This document shows positions 34,595 through 44,920 of a DNA stretch of 64,000 bases, one piece after another; the stretch's first letter is position 1, and every line of letters begins with the position of its first letter. The stretch is taken from positions 1-64,000 of the forward strand of contig NZ_JAYEES010000002.1 in NCBI RefSeq assembly GCF_034653275.1, written 5' to 3'. A model generated the notes under the pieces. The model made no database searches, was not told the origin of the DNA, and saw nothing but the letters and a program-made list of their open reading frames with translations. This stretch comes from Nitrospirillum sp034653275 (GTDB taxonomy: Bacteria; Pseudomonadota; Alphaproteobacteria; Azospirillales; Azospirillaceae). The translations under genes and the position numbers were made by a program.

Positions 34595-35902
34595 CTACAG
34601 GGGCAGCACGCCGATGACGACGGCCACCACCGTCATCAGCAGCGTGGCGCCGAACAGGTAGGGGATGCTGAATTTCTGATGCTCCCCCAGGCCGATGCCG
34701 GTCAGCCCGATCACCAGGAAGGTGGCGGGCGTCAGGGGGCTGACGGGGAAGCCGGTGGTCATTTGGCCCAGCACGGCGGCCTGCGCCACGTGTACGGGCT
34801 GGCCGCCCAGGCTGCCGTGAACCGAGGCGATGACCGGCAGGATACCAAAGTAGAAGGAGTTGGGATCGAACAGCAGGCTGAGCGGCATGGACAGCACGCC
34901 CAGGATGACGGGGATGTGCCCCGCCATGCCGGACGGCATCACGGACACCGCCGCCCCCGCCATGGCCTTCAGCATGCCGCTGCCCTGCATTATGCCGGTG
35001 AAGGCGCCAGCGGCCAGCAGGATGCCGGCCATCATCAGCGCCGCCTTGGCGTGGGCATCCACCCGCCGGCGCTGTTCCGCCACGTCGGGGTAGTTCAGCA
35101 TCAGGGCCGCCACCGTGCCCAGCATGAACATGACCACCGGATCCACCCAGCCGCCCACCATGACCGTCATGACGGCGACCGTCAGGGCCAGGTTCAGCCA
35201 GAACAGCCGGGGGCGGCGCAAGGCCCGTTCCTCCGCCGTCAGCGGCCGTTCGGCGGCCGGAATGGCCCCCGCGCCCGCCGGCGTCCCGGCCAGGGCCAGG
35301 CGGCGTTCCTCCCGCCGGCCCAGCCACCAGGCGGCGGCGAAGACGAAGGCCAGACCCGCCGCCTGCACCGGCAGCAGCGGCCGGAAGATGTCGGACACCG
35401 GCAGGTGCAGGGCGGCGGCGGCGCGAATCATGGGGCCCGTCCAGGGCAGGAAATTCACCCCCGCCGCCAGCGAGGTGACGCAGGCCAGGATGCGCCGGTC
35501 CATGCCCAGCCGGTCGAACAAGGGCAGCATGGCGGGAATGGTCACCAGGAAGGTCACCGCCCCCGACCCGTCCAGGTGGATCAGCAGGGCCAGGAAGGCG
35601 GCACCAATGGTGATGCGCCAGGGGCGGTGCCCCACCAGGCGCAGGATGCGGCTGATGATGGGGTCCAGCATACCGGCGTCGGTGACCACGCCGAAATAGA
35701 GGATGGCGAAGACGAACATGCCGGCCACCGGCGCGATGGCCTTGATGCCGTCCAGGATGAAGCGGCTGGTTTCCAGCCCGAAGCCGCCCAGCAAGGCCCC
35801 GGCGACGGGCACGGCGATCAGGGCCACCAGGGGTGACAGCCGGTTGCTGAGGATGGCCAGGAACAGAACGGTGACCGTGCCGAAACCCAGTACCGCGATC
35901 AT
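34595..35902 (-). CDS. CitMHS-family tricarboxylate:H+ symporter
   Basis: 435-residue inner-membrane protein with about 11-12 hydrophobic helices, matching the CitM/CitH citrate-metal:proton symporter family. Family-like segments include LIHLDGSGAVTFLVTIPAMLPLF, GVNFLPWTGP and SLLFDPNSFYFGILPV. The ATG is preceded by GGGGGAGA. It leads a three-gene minus-strand set with the AtuA-like pair (27 bases to the AtuA start). This suggests import of a citrate-like or other carboxylate that the AtuA proteins help degrade; the substrate is inferred only from family. Confidence 0.85.
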   Translation of the reverse strand: MIAVLGFGTVTVLFLAILSNRLSPLVALIAVPVAGALLGGFGLETSRFILDGIKAIAPVAGMFVFAILYFGVVTDAGMLDPIISRILRLVGHRPWRITIGAAFLALLIHLDGSGAVTFLVTIPAMLPLFDRLGMDRRILACVTSLAAGVNFLPWTGPMIRAAAALHLPVSDIFRPLLPVQAAGLAFVFAAAWWLGRREERRLALAGTPAGAGAIPAAERPLTAEERALRRPRLFWLNLALTVAVMTVMVGGWVDPVVMFMLGTVAALMLNYPDVAEQRRRVDAHAKAALMMAGILLAAGAFTGIMQGSGMLKAMAGAAVSVMPSGMAGHIPVILGVLSMPLSLLFDPNSFYFGILPVIASVHGSLGGQPVHVAQAAVLGQMTTGFPVSPLTPATFLVIGLTGIGLGEHQKFSIPYLFGATLLMTVVAVVIGVLPL

Positions 35903-35979
35903 GCCTCTCCCCCTTCTCCCGCGCCCGGTTCAGCCCGGACGTCGTGGCCTTGGCGCCTGATGGTTCGATGCTTAGGGTT

Positions 35980-36125
35980 AAGGACGAAGGCCCGATAAGG
36001 GAAATAGATTTGTTCTATGGTTGCGATAGTAAAGTTTAATGAATTCCTTGCCACGCCCGAGGCCGAGCGGCGGCGATAATCAAAATCTATCAATCGCATA
36101 AAGTTAATCTAATTCCTTCGTCCTT
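35980..36125. promoter_or_regulatory. CitMHS/tannase divergent promoter with 11-bp inverted repeats
   Basis: AAGGACGAAGG (35980-35990) and CCTTCGTCCTT (36115-36125) are perfect inverse copies flanking an AT-rich centre in the 277-base gap between the divergent CitMHS and tannase-family genes. Inside is ATAGA-TTTGT-TCTAT near 36006-36020, and an inverse match to its ATAGATTT half near 36083. The arrangement suggests two distant operator half-sites, possibly looped. Confidence 0.4.
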
Positions 36126-36179
36126 TCCGTCATGGCATTCCCGGAGACAGAACACGGGAACAGGCTGGGGAGGATGACC

Positions 36180-37733
36180 ATGCGCGTGATGACCTGGACG
36201 GGGGCGGCGACCGGTGCGCTGCTGGCATGGGCCGCGACGGCCCATGCGGCCCAGGCGGCGACGCCGACCACGGACTGCGCCAGCCTGGGCGGCCGCACCC
36301 TGCCCGAGGCGCGCATCCTGTCGGCCGAGCCTGTCGCCGCCGGCCCCTACAAGGCGCCGGACGGCACCATCACCTTCCCCGATCTGCCCGCCTTCTGCCG
36401 CGTGGTGGCCATGGCCGAGACGGAAGTGAAGGTGGAGGTCTGGCTGCCCGAGACGGCCTGGAACGGCCGATTCCAGGGGGTGGGCAACGGCGGTTTCGCC
36501 GGCAACTTCAGCTACTACGCCATGGGCCCGGCCCTGCGCGCTGGCTATGCCGTGGCCGGTACGGACACGGGCCACGGCCCGGCGGAGGGCAAGCCCGGCG
36601 CCCGCCTGGACTGGATGCACGACCCCGTCCAGCTGGCAAACTGGGGCCACAACGCCATCCATCGCATGACGGTGGCGGCCAAGGCCATCGTCGCCGCCCG
36701 CTACGGCACGCCGGCGGCCAAGGCCTATTTCGAGGGCTGTTCCACCGGCGGTGCCCAGGCCATGACGGAGGCGGAGTATTTCCCCGGCGACTATGACGGC
36801 ATCCATGCCGGCGCGCCGGGGATGAACTACACCCGCCTGATGATGAGCTTCCTGTGGAGTTCGCGGGCCACCTTGCTGGATCCGGCCAGCACCCTGCCGG
36901 CGGAAAAGCTGACCCTGCTGCACCAGGCGGTGCTGAACGCCTGCGATGCCGCCGATGGCGTCAAGGACGGGCTGATCGAGAATCCGCCAGCCTGCCGGTT
37001 CGACCCGACCGTGCTGCAATGCGCATCCGGCGCCACGGACACCACGGCCTGCCTGACGCCGCCGCAAGTGACGGCCGTGCGCGCGCTTTATGCCGGTCCG
37101 CGCAATCCGCGCACGGGCGAGGCGATTTATCCCGGCCTGGTGCCGGGCAGCGAATGGGGTTGGGATTTGCAGCAGGGCAAGCTGCTGGAGGCCTATGTCA
37201 TCCCCCTGTTCCAGAACATGGTCTACGACAACCTGTCCTGGCGCTGGCAGGACTTCGATTTCGACCGCGACGTGACGCTGACGGACGACAAGGTCGGCGC
37301 CACCATCACCGCCGTGTCGCCGGACCTGTCGGCGTTCAAGGCGCGCGGCGGCAAGCTGATCATGAGCCAGGGCTGGGCCGACCAGTTGAACGCCCAGACC
37401 TATCCCATCCAGTATTACCAGGCCGTGGCGGGCACGTCCGACCCGGCCCAGGCGCGGGCGCGGCTGGGGGGATATTTCCGCCTATTCATGGCGCCGGGCA
37501 TGGGACACTGCTACGGCGGCCCCGGACCAAACCGTTTCGATGCCGTAACGGCCTTGCGCGCGTGGGTGGAACAGGGCAAGGCGCCCGACTGGCTGGTCGC
37601 CGCCAAGCACGAGAAGGATTTGGACCCCACCTCCCCCGTGCTGCGCACACGACCCCTGTGCCCCTACCCCGCCGTCGCCCATTGGACCGGCAAGGGCTCC
37701 AGCGACCAGGCCGCGAACTTCACCTGCCAGTGA
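36180..37733 (+). CDS. Tannase/feruloyl esterase family enzyme, exported
   Basis: 517-residue secreted esterase of the tannase family (fungal feruloyl esterase B/tannase fold). Signal peptide: VMTWTGAATGALLAWAATAHAAQA. The family's CS-D-HC arrangement is present: Cys187-Ser188 in EGCSTGG, Asp401 in QGWADQ and His443-Cys444 in GMGHCYGG, where the two Cys are expected to form a disulfide beside the triad. The start is ATG 36180 because GGGGAGG lies 6 bases ahead; the longer start at 36132 would bury the signal peptide. It would release ferulate or gallate from plant esters outside the cytoplasm, supplying the fcs-ech route encoded 7 kb away. Confidence 0.88.
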   Translation: MRVMTWTGAATGALLAWAATAHAAQAATPTTDCASLGGRTLPEARILSAEPVAAGPYKAPDGTITFPDLPAFCRVVAMAETEVKVEVWLPETAWNGRFQGVGNGGFAGNFSYYAMGPALRAGYAVAGTDTGHGPAEGKPGARLDWMHDPVQLANWGHNAIHRMTVAAKAIVAARYGTPAAKAYFEGCSTGGAQAMTEAEYFPGDYDGIHAGAPGMNYTRLMMSFLWSSRATLLDPASTLPAEKLTLLHQAVLNACDAADGVKDGLIENPPACRFDPTVLQCASGATDTTACLTPPQVTAVRALYAGPRNPRTGEAIYPGLVPGSEWGWDLQQGKLLEAYVIPLFQNMVYDNLSWRWQDFDFDRDVTLTDDKVGATITAVSPDLSAFKARGGKLIMSQGWADQLNAQTYPIQYYQAVAGTSDPAQARARLGGYFRLFMAPGMGHCYGGPGPNRFDAVTALRAWVEQGKAPDWLVAAKHEKDLDPTSPVLRTRPLCPYPAVAHWTGKGSSDQAANFTCQ

Positions 37734-37757
37734 AGCCTCGGGCCCACATGTGACGCC

Positions 37758-38651
37758 TCAGGTCAGCATCATGCCGCGCGCGGCGGCGATGCGGTCGGCG
37801 ATGTGCTCGCGCACGGCGGCGATGCGCCGGGTGTGGTGGCTGTCGGGATGGCTCAGCAGCCAGTAGGTGCGGGTGAACCGGATGTCCGGCAGCACCCGCA
37901 CCAGTTCCGGAAAGCCCGCGGCCGCATAATCGTGCAGCACGCCGATGCCATGGCCGGACCGCACCGCCTCGATCTGCGCGACGACGCTGCCGCATTCGTA
38001 ATGGCGGTCGGTGTGGCGGCCGACCTCCCCGGCGTAGTCCAGGGCCCGGCTGTAGGCGAAGTCCTCAACATGGGTGACGAACAGTCGCCCGGCCAGATCC
38101 GCCGTCGTGCGCAAGGGGCCGTGGCGGTCCAGATGCCGCTGGCTGGCGTAAAGGCTCAGGGAATAGTCCGTCAGCTTGCGCACCATCAGCCGGCCGTGGT
38201 CCGGCTGTTCCAGGGTGATGGCCAGATCCGCCTCGCGCCGGGAGAGGGAGAAGGTGCGCGGCAAGGGCACCAGCTGGATGGTCAGGCCGGGATGCCGCTC
38301 CGCCAGGGCGCCCAGTTCCCGCGCCAGGAAATAGGTGCCGATGCCGTCCGGCGCCCCCACCCGCACCGTGCCGGTCAGCCGGTCGGCGCTGCCGGACAGA
38401 CCCGAGAGGATGGAGCCCGCCTGCAGCAGCTCGGATTCCATGCGCTCAGCAGCCGCCATCAGCGTCTCGCCCGCCGGTGTCAGGGTGCAGCCTTGGGGCC
38501 GCCGCTCCACCAACAGCACACCCAGGGCGGTTTCCAGCGCCGTCAGGTGGCGGGCCACCGTGGCGTGGTTCAGGCCCAGGCGCTGCCCGGCCCCCAGGAT
38601 TTGCCCGGCGCGGGCGACGGCCAGGAAGACGCGGACCTGATCCCATTCCAT
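37758..38651 (-). CDS. LysR-family regulator next to mmsA
   Basis: 297-residue LysR regulator beginning MEWDQVRVFLAVARAG, with the HTH segment LGLNHATVARHLTALE and an effector-binding domain from about residue 90. The start at ATG 38651 fits family length; the in-frame extension to 38771 runs into the divergent gene's leader. It is divergent from the methylmalonate-semialdehyde dehydrogenase gene (106-base gap with a palindrome), which is its most likely target. Its 3' end converges on the tannase-family gene with 24 bases between stops. Confidence 0.88.
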   Translation of the reverse strand: MEWDQVRVFLAVARAGQILGAGQRLGLNHATVARHLTALETALGVLLVERRPQGCTLTPAGETLMAAAERMESELLQAGSILSGLSGSADRLTGTVRVGAPDGIGTYFLARELGALAERHPGLTIQLVPLPRTFSLSRREADLAITLEQPDHGRLMVRKLTDYSLSLYASQRHLDRHGPLRTTADLAGRLFVTHVEDFAYSRALDYAGEVGRHTDRHYECGSVVAQIEAVRSGHGIGVLHDYAAAGFPELVRVLPDIRFTRTYWLLSHPDSHHTRRIAAVREHIADRIAAARGMMLT

Positions 38652-38695
38652 CGGCAAATCCAGACTATAAAATCCGCACAACGAAGCCGCGACAT

Positions 38696-38711
38696 TGCGC
38701 GTTGATGCGCA
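38696..38711. promoter_or_regulatory. TGCGC-N6-GCGCA palindrome, candidate LysR box
   Basis: TGCGC (38696-38700) and GCGCA (38707-38711) form a perfect inverted repeat between the divergent LysR and mmsA starts. The pattern includes the T-N11-A core typical of LysR sites. GC-rich short arms can arise by chance. Confidence 0.4.
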
Positions 38712-38757
38712 GTTCCTCAAGCCGGATAAGCGAAGGGCAAACCGGCGGAGGAGCCCC

Positions 38758-40257
<1,500 letters not shown>

Positions 40258-40266
40258 GGGGGGTGC

Positions 40267-40614
40267 TTATTGTTCGGCCAGGCTGAAGATGCGCTCCGCC
40301 GGCACCCATTTCTCCCCCAGCTTGGCCCAGGGCAAGGGGCGCTGAAAGGTATCCATCAGCGCCTCCCACGCCTGGACGTCCGCGTCGGCGGCGTCCGCTT
40401 CGGCTTTGGCCACCGGGTCATAATCGTCCGTCACCTCCACGATCATCGCCAGCCGGTCACCGCAGAGATGGATTTCCATCTCCAGGATGCCGGCCTGGCG
40501 GATGGCGCGCACCACGGCCGGTGGCACCTTCCCCGGCGCGTGCCACTGGCGATACCGCTCGATCAGCGTGGGATCGGACTTCAGGTCCAACATCAGGACA
40601 TGGCGGCTCATCAT
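40267..40614 (-). CDS. RhaM-type sugar mutarotase (L-rhamnose, possibly L-fucose)
   Basis: 115-residue dimeric alpha-beta-barrel protein of the L-rhamnose mutarotase family (COG3254 type), interconverting anomers of 6-deoxy-L-hexoses. Recognised from YRQWHAPGKVPPAVVRAIRQAGI, MEIHLCGDRLAMIVEV and the C-terminal WAKLGEKWVPAERIFSL. It starts at ATG 40614 (or 40611) with a weak AAGAAAG site, 17 bases after the GH92 gene, so it is the last member of the glycosidase operon. Since that operon encodes an alpha-L-fucosidase and no rhamnosidase, L-fucose may be the real substrate; related proteins in fucose operons are annotated that way. This is inference. Confidence 0.8.
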   Translation of the reverse strand: MMSRHVLMLDLKSDPTLIERYRQWHAPGKVPPAVVRAIRQAGILEMEIHLCGDRLAMIVEVTDDYDPVAKAEADAADADVQAWEALMDTFQRPLPWAKLGEKWVPAERIFSLAEQ

Positions 40615-40631
40615 TGTCTTTCTTGCGATAG

Positions 40632-42965
40632 TCACACCTTGACCGGTGCGAAGGACGGCGGCCGGTCGGCGGGGTCGGCACCGAAGCGGGGGTTGGGCTT
40701 GGGGCCCATCTGCAAGGTCAGGCGCCCACCTGCCGCCAGGCTGGCATGGCTGATCCAGCTCTTGGTATACGCCGCGCCATTCCAGGAGACGGACTGGATG
40801 TAGGGGCTGTCGGGCCCGTTGCCCGGCGCCTCCACCACCAGCCGGCGGCCCTGGCCCACGGCCAGCTCCGCCCGCCGGAACAGGGGCGAGCCGAAGACGT
40901 AGATGGGCGTCACGGGGTCGACGGCGTACAGGCCCAGCGCGCTTATCAGGTACCAGGCGCTCATCTGGCCGCAATCCTCATTGCCGGCCAGGCCGTCCGG
41001 CTGGTCCTGGTGCATGGTCCGCAACAGCATGCGCACCCGCGCCTGGGTCTTATAATGGGCGCCGGCGTAGGCGTAGAGATAAGCCACGTGGTGGCTGGGC
41101 TCATTGCCGTGGGCGTACTGGCCCACCAGGCCGGCGATGTCGGGCGGCGCGTCCGCCGGCATTTCCGAGCTGGTGGTGAACAGCTCATCCAGCTTGCGCT
41201 CGAACGCCTCCGGACCGCCGAACATCTCCATATAGCCGTAAAGGTCATGCTGGTTCAGGAAGGTGGCCTGCCAGGCGTTGCTTTCGGTGAAATCCCGCCA
41301 CTTCTTCATGTGGCCCATGGCGCGGGGATCGAACGGCTCGATCCACTTGCCGACGCTGTCGCGGGCGCGCACGAAGGTCAGCGCCGGGTCGAAGACATGG
41401 CGGTAGTTGCGTGAGCGTTCGGCCAGGGCGCGGGCGTCGTCCCGGGCGCCGGCCCCCGCCGCCAGGTGGGCCAGGGCCCAGTCATCATAGGCGTACTCCA
41501 GCGTCTTGCTGACCGCCTCGTCCACCGTGTCGCTGGGGATGTAGCCCAGGCGGCGGTACTCCCCCATGCCCAGGGTCGTGTCCTCGAAGGCCCGCTTGCG
41601 GAACACGGGCCAGGCGGCCTTGTAGTCGATGCCCTTGAAGCCCTTGGCCTGCGCCTCCGCCAGCACGACGGCGGAATGCCAGCCGATCATGCAGCCCGTC
41701 TCCCGCCCCTGCAGCGGCCAGACGGGCGGGCCCGCCGGGCTTTCCACCGCCATGCGCACCAGCCCGTCCACCAGGTCGGGCACGCGGTCGGGCTGCACCA
41801 GGGTGAACAGGGGGTGCAGGGCGCGATAGGTGTCCCACAGCGAATAGGTGGAATAGGTGTGGCGCCCCGGCGGCATCTGGTGGATGGCGTCGTCCATGCC
41901 ACGATAGCGCCCGTCCACGTCGCTGAACAAGGTGGGCGCCAGCAGGGCGTGATACAGGGCGGAATAGAAGATGCGGCGGTCTACATCGCTGTCGGCGTCG
42001 ATACGGATGCGCGACAGTTCCGATTGCCAGGCGTCACGGGCGGCCCAGCGCACACGGTCGAAGTCCCAACCGGGGATATCGGCTTGCAGGTTGCGCAGCG
42101 CGCCGTCCTCGTCCACCGCCGACAGCCCGACCTTGACCAGCAGCGGCGCCTGGGCCGCATCCGGATAATGCAGCGCGCATTTCAGGTTCGTGCCGGCGGC
42201 CTGGTCGCCTGCCACCGGCTGGTCGTCGGAATACAGCTGACCCTTGGTGAAGGGGCGCGACAGCTTCAGGGCGAAGTGGATGTGGCGCCCGTCGGCCCAC
42301 TGATGCACCCGCCGGCCACCCACCAGCGTGTCGTTGCCCACCAGCCGCAGGCTGGCGTCGGTCACCCGCGTGGGCACGCCGTGCTTGTCCTGCATGCCGT
42401 GGTGGAAGTCGATCAGCAAGTGCGCCCCGTCCCCGTTGGTTCCCGCGCCCGCCGGGAAGGTGTAGCGGTGCAGGCCCGCGCGGGCCGTGGCCGTCAGTTC
42501 GGCGGTAATGCCGCTGTCCTTCAGCCGCACGCGGTAATAGCCGGGGGTGGCCTGTTCATCGGCATGGTCGAAGCGGGCGCGATAGCCGCCTTGGGGATCC
42601 TCCAGGCTGCCCGGTTGCAGCACCACCGGACCGACCCTGGGCACCACCAGCACGTCCAGCATGTCGCCCACGCCCGTGCCACTGAGATGGGTATGGGAAA
42701 AGCCCATCAGGGTGCGGTCGTCCTGGTGGTAGCCGGAGCATGAATCCCAGCGGCCGTTGTCCGTGTCCGGGCTCAACTGCACCATGCCGAAGGGCACGGT
42801 GGCGCCGGGGTAGGTGTGGCCATGCCCGCCCGTCCCGATGAAGGGATCGACCCAGCGGGTGAGGTCCTCGCCCTCCCCCGCCCAGGCCGCCGCCACCGGC
42901 AACCCACTTCCGCCCAGTAAGGCCAGGCCGGCGGTGCCCCCCAGCAACGTCCGACGTGTCAGCAT
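40632..42965 (-). CDS. GH92 exo-alpha-mannosidase, Tat-exported
   Basis: 777-residue glycoside hydrolase family 92 enzyme, calcium-dependent exo-alpha-1,2/1,3-mannosidases acting on N-glycan mannose. Family landmarks: VDPFIGTGGHGHTYPGATVPFGMVQLSPDT, GFSHTHLSGTG, GRETGCMIGWHS and the catalytic-region NEDCGQMSAWY. A twin-arginine signal (TRRTLLGGTAGLALLG) begins at the chosen ATG 42965, which has AAGGAG 6 bases upstream. It lies 95 bases after the GH35 gene in the same direction. In the pathway it would trim outer alpha-mannose before GH125 and GH2 act. Confidence 0.93.
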   Translation of the reverse strand: MLTRRTLLGGTAGLALLGGSGLPVAAAWAGEGEDLTRWVDPFIGTGGHGHTYPGATVPFGMVQLSPDTDNGRWDSCSGYHQDDRTLMGFSHTHLSGTGVGDMLDVLVVPRVGPVVLQPGSLEDPQGGYRARFDHADEQATPGYYRVRLKDSGITAELTATARAGLHRYTFPAGAGTNGDGAHLLIDFHHGMQDKHGVPTRVTDASLRLVGNDTLVGGRRVHQWADGRHIHFALKLSRPFTKGQLYSDDQPVAGDQAAGTNLKCALHYPDAAQAPLLVKVGLSAVDEDGALRNLQADIPGWDFDRVRWAARDAWQSELSRIRIDADSDVDRRIFYSALYHALLAPTLFSDVDGRYRGMDDAIHQMPPGRHTYSTYSLWDTYRALHPLFTLVQPDRVPDLVDGLVRMAVESPAGPPVWPLQGRETGCMIGWHSAVVLAEAQAKGFKGIDYKAAWPVFRKRAFEDTTLGMGEYRRLGYIPSDTVDEAVSKTLEYAYDDWALAHLAAGAGARDDARALAERSRNYRHVFDPALTFVRARDSVGKWIEPFDPRAMGHMKKWRDFTESNAWQATFLNQHDLYGYMEMFGGPEAFERKLDELFTTSSEMPADAPPDIAGLVGQYAHGNEPSHHVAYLYAYAGAHYKTQARVRMLLRTMHQDQPDGLAGNEDCGQMSAWYLISALGLYAVDPVTPIYVFGSPLFRRAELAVGQGRRLVVEAPGNGPDSPYIQSVSWNGAAYTKSWISHASLAAGGRLTLQMGPKPNPRFGADPADRPPSFAPVKV

Positions 42966-43060
42966 GATCTTCTCCTTCCCCATCGCGCCCTCGCCTCCTG
43001 GCGGGGCGCCCGCGGCGACGCCCTCCCCCAAAGGAGACGGCGGGCTTATTGCGTGGATCC

Positions 43061-44920
43061 CTATTCCTTGACCTGTCCCGGCAGGTCCCAAATCTGCGCC
43101 CGGCCGCCGGCCAGGCTGGTGTCCTGGACCGGATGCAGGTCGAAAACGACGACCTCGTTCATTCCGACCTTGAGGAAGCTTTCCGGCACGAACAGGGTGC
43201 GCTGTGGGCCCACCGACCAGTGGCGGCCGAGATTGTGGCCGTTGACCCAGGCGTAGCCTTTGCCCCAGCCGCGCATGTCCAGGAAGGTGTAGCCGGCTTC
43301 CTTGAGCTCGAACGTGCCCCGATGGAACGCGGGGCCGTCGCCCTGGCCAGCCTGGAACGCCAGGCCACCCAGGTCGTCCAGCGGCAGTCCCTCGTGGGTC
43401 CAGCCCTGCAAGGGCTGGCCATCCAGCGTCACCCCGCCGATGAGGCCCTTCTGGTCCCGGCCGATACGCTCGCCGTAATTGACGTGCCCCATGGTGTCGA
43501 CCAGGATCTCCAGGCTGTCCCCCGCCTGGGCGGACAGGGCGATTTCCCGTTCGTTCAGGCGCCGGTCCAGCACGCCCACGCGGCGCCCGTTGACCGACAC
43601 CACGGCGTAATCGCGCACCTCGCCGATGCGCAGGACGCCCTTGGCCGCCTTGGCGAACCGGTGGCGATAGCGCATGAGGCCATAGCTTTGGCCCAGCGAT
43701 TCCAGCGTCCGGGGGGCGGGCGCCTCCACTGGCCGTCCGAACAGGGGCGTGACCGCCGCCGTCTCGGTCAGCCGGAAGCGGGGGATCTCCAGGGCCTTTT
43801 GCGGCGCCGGCAGGGGGGCGAACCGCTCCGCCGGCAGATAGCGCTTCATCACTTCCAGCACCGCGCTGAACTTCGGCGTGGGGCGTCCGGCCTCATCGAG
43901 CAGGGCGTCATAGTCGTAGCTGGAGATGTCGGGCTGATAGGTTTCGGTCTTGCGGTCGAAGTTGGCGCCGGCATCGAACCCGAACGACGTGCCGCCATGC
44001 GCCATGTAGAAACTGACCGAGATCTGGCGGTCCAGCATCCATTTCAGGCTGTCCAGCAAGGGCGGCGCCGGCATCGCGGCATGCACCTCGCCGAAATGAT
44101 CGAACCATCCGCCCCAGAGTTCGGTGCAGATGCGCGGGCCGGACGGCTTGAACGCGGCGTAGCGCTTGAACTCTTCTTCCGCCTTGTCCGTCGTGCCGAA
44201 ATTGATGCCGTTGATCAGCGATGGAAGGGCGCCCTTCTCGATGACCGCCGCGCCATCGACGGTGTAGAGCGGCCCGTCGAAGCCCGCCGACCGGATCTGG
44301 TCGCGCACCGCCTCCATATAGGCGCGGTCCTGCCCGAAGGAGCCGTATTCATTCTCCACCTGGGTCATCAGGACCGGCCCGCCCTTGTCGATCTCCAGGT
44401 GGGCGACCTCCTGGCCCAGCCGCTTCAGCCAGCGGCCGGACAGGTCCATATAGGTGGGATCCAGCGACCGCGCCTTGACGCTCTCATCGGGGAAAACCCA
44501 GGCCGGCAGCGCGCCGCCATCCCATTCCGCGCAGGCGTAGGGCCCGACCCGCAGCAGGACGTGCAGGCCCTCCTCCTGCGCCAGGGCTAGCCAGGCGGAC
44601 AGGTCCAGGTTGCCGGTGAAGTCATACCGCCCCGGCGCCTTTTCATGGGCGTTCCAGAAGACATAAGCGCTGAGCGTGTTCAGCCCCAGGCTCTTCAGCT
44701 TGCGCAAACGGTCACGCCAGTCCGCACGGGCGATGCGGGGGTAGTGCAGTTCGCCGGCCAGGATCTGCAGGGGCTGGCCATCCAACAGGAAGTGGTCGCC
44801 CGCGGTGGTGAAGCGGCTGCTGCCGGCCCGCGCGGCGGTGAAGGGGACCATGGCGCCGGCGGTGAGACCGGCGGCGCCGGCCAGGAAGGTTCTGCGAGGA
44901 ATCATGGCGGTCCGGTTCAT
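43061..44920 (-). CDS. GH35 beta-galactosidase, Tat-exported
   Basis: 619-residue family 35 glycosidase. Signatures: ILAGELHYPRIARADWRDRLRKLK, VGPYACAEWDGG, the acid/base Glu in MTQVENEYGSFG and the nucleophile Glu in CTELWGGWFDHFG. C-terminal jelly-roll domains follow residue 400. The N-terminus carries a twin-arginine signal (PRRTFLAGAAGLTAGAMVPF). The start at 44920 overlaps the GH125 stop as ATGA, showing coupled translation; ATG 44905 is an alternative. In an N-glycan context it would remove terminal beta-1,3 or beta-1,4 galactose from antennae such as plant Lewis-a. Confidence 0.93.
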   Translation of the reverse strand: MNRTAMIPRRTFLAGAAGLTAGAMVPFTAARAGSSRFTTAGDHFLLDGQPLQILAGELHYPRIARADWRDRLRKLKSLGLNTLSAYVFWNAHEKAPGRYDFTGNLDLSAWLALAQEEGLHVLLRVGPYACAEWDGGALPAWVFPDESVKARSLDPTYMDLSGRWLKRLGQEVAHLEIDKGGPVLMTQVENEYGSFGQDRAYMEAVRDQIRSAGFDGPLYTVDGAAVIEKGALPSLINGINFGTTDKAEEEFKRYAAFKPSGPRICTELWGGWFDHFGEVHAAMPAPPLLDSLKWMLDRQISVSFYMAHGGTSFGFDAGANFDRKTETYQPDISSYDYDALLDEAGRPTPKFSAVLEVMKRYLPAERFAPLPAPQKALEIPRFRLTETAAVTPLFGRPVEAPAPRTLESLGQSYGLMRYRHRFAKAAKGVLRIGEVRDYAVVSVNGRRVGVLDRRLNEREIALSAQAGDSLEILVDTMGHVNYGERIGRDQKGLIGGVTLDGQPLQGWTHEGLPLDDLGGLAFQAGQGDGPAFHRGTFELKEAGYTFLDMRGWGKGYAWVNGHNLGRHWSVGPQRTLFVPESFLKVGMNEVVVFDLHPVQDTSLAGGRAQIWDLPGQVKE

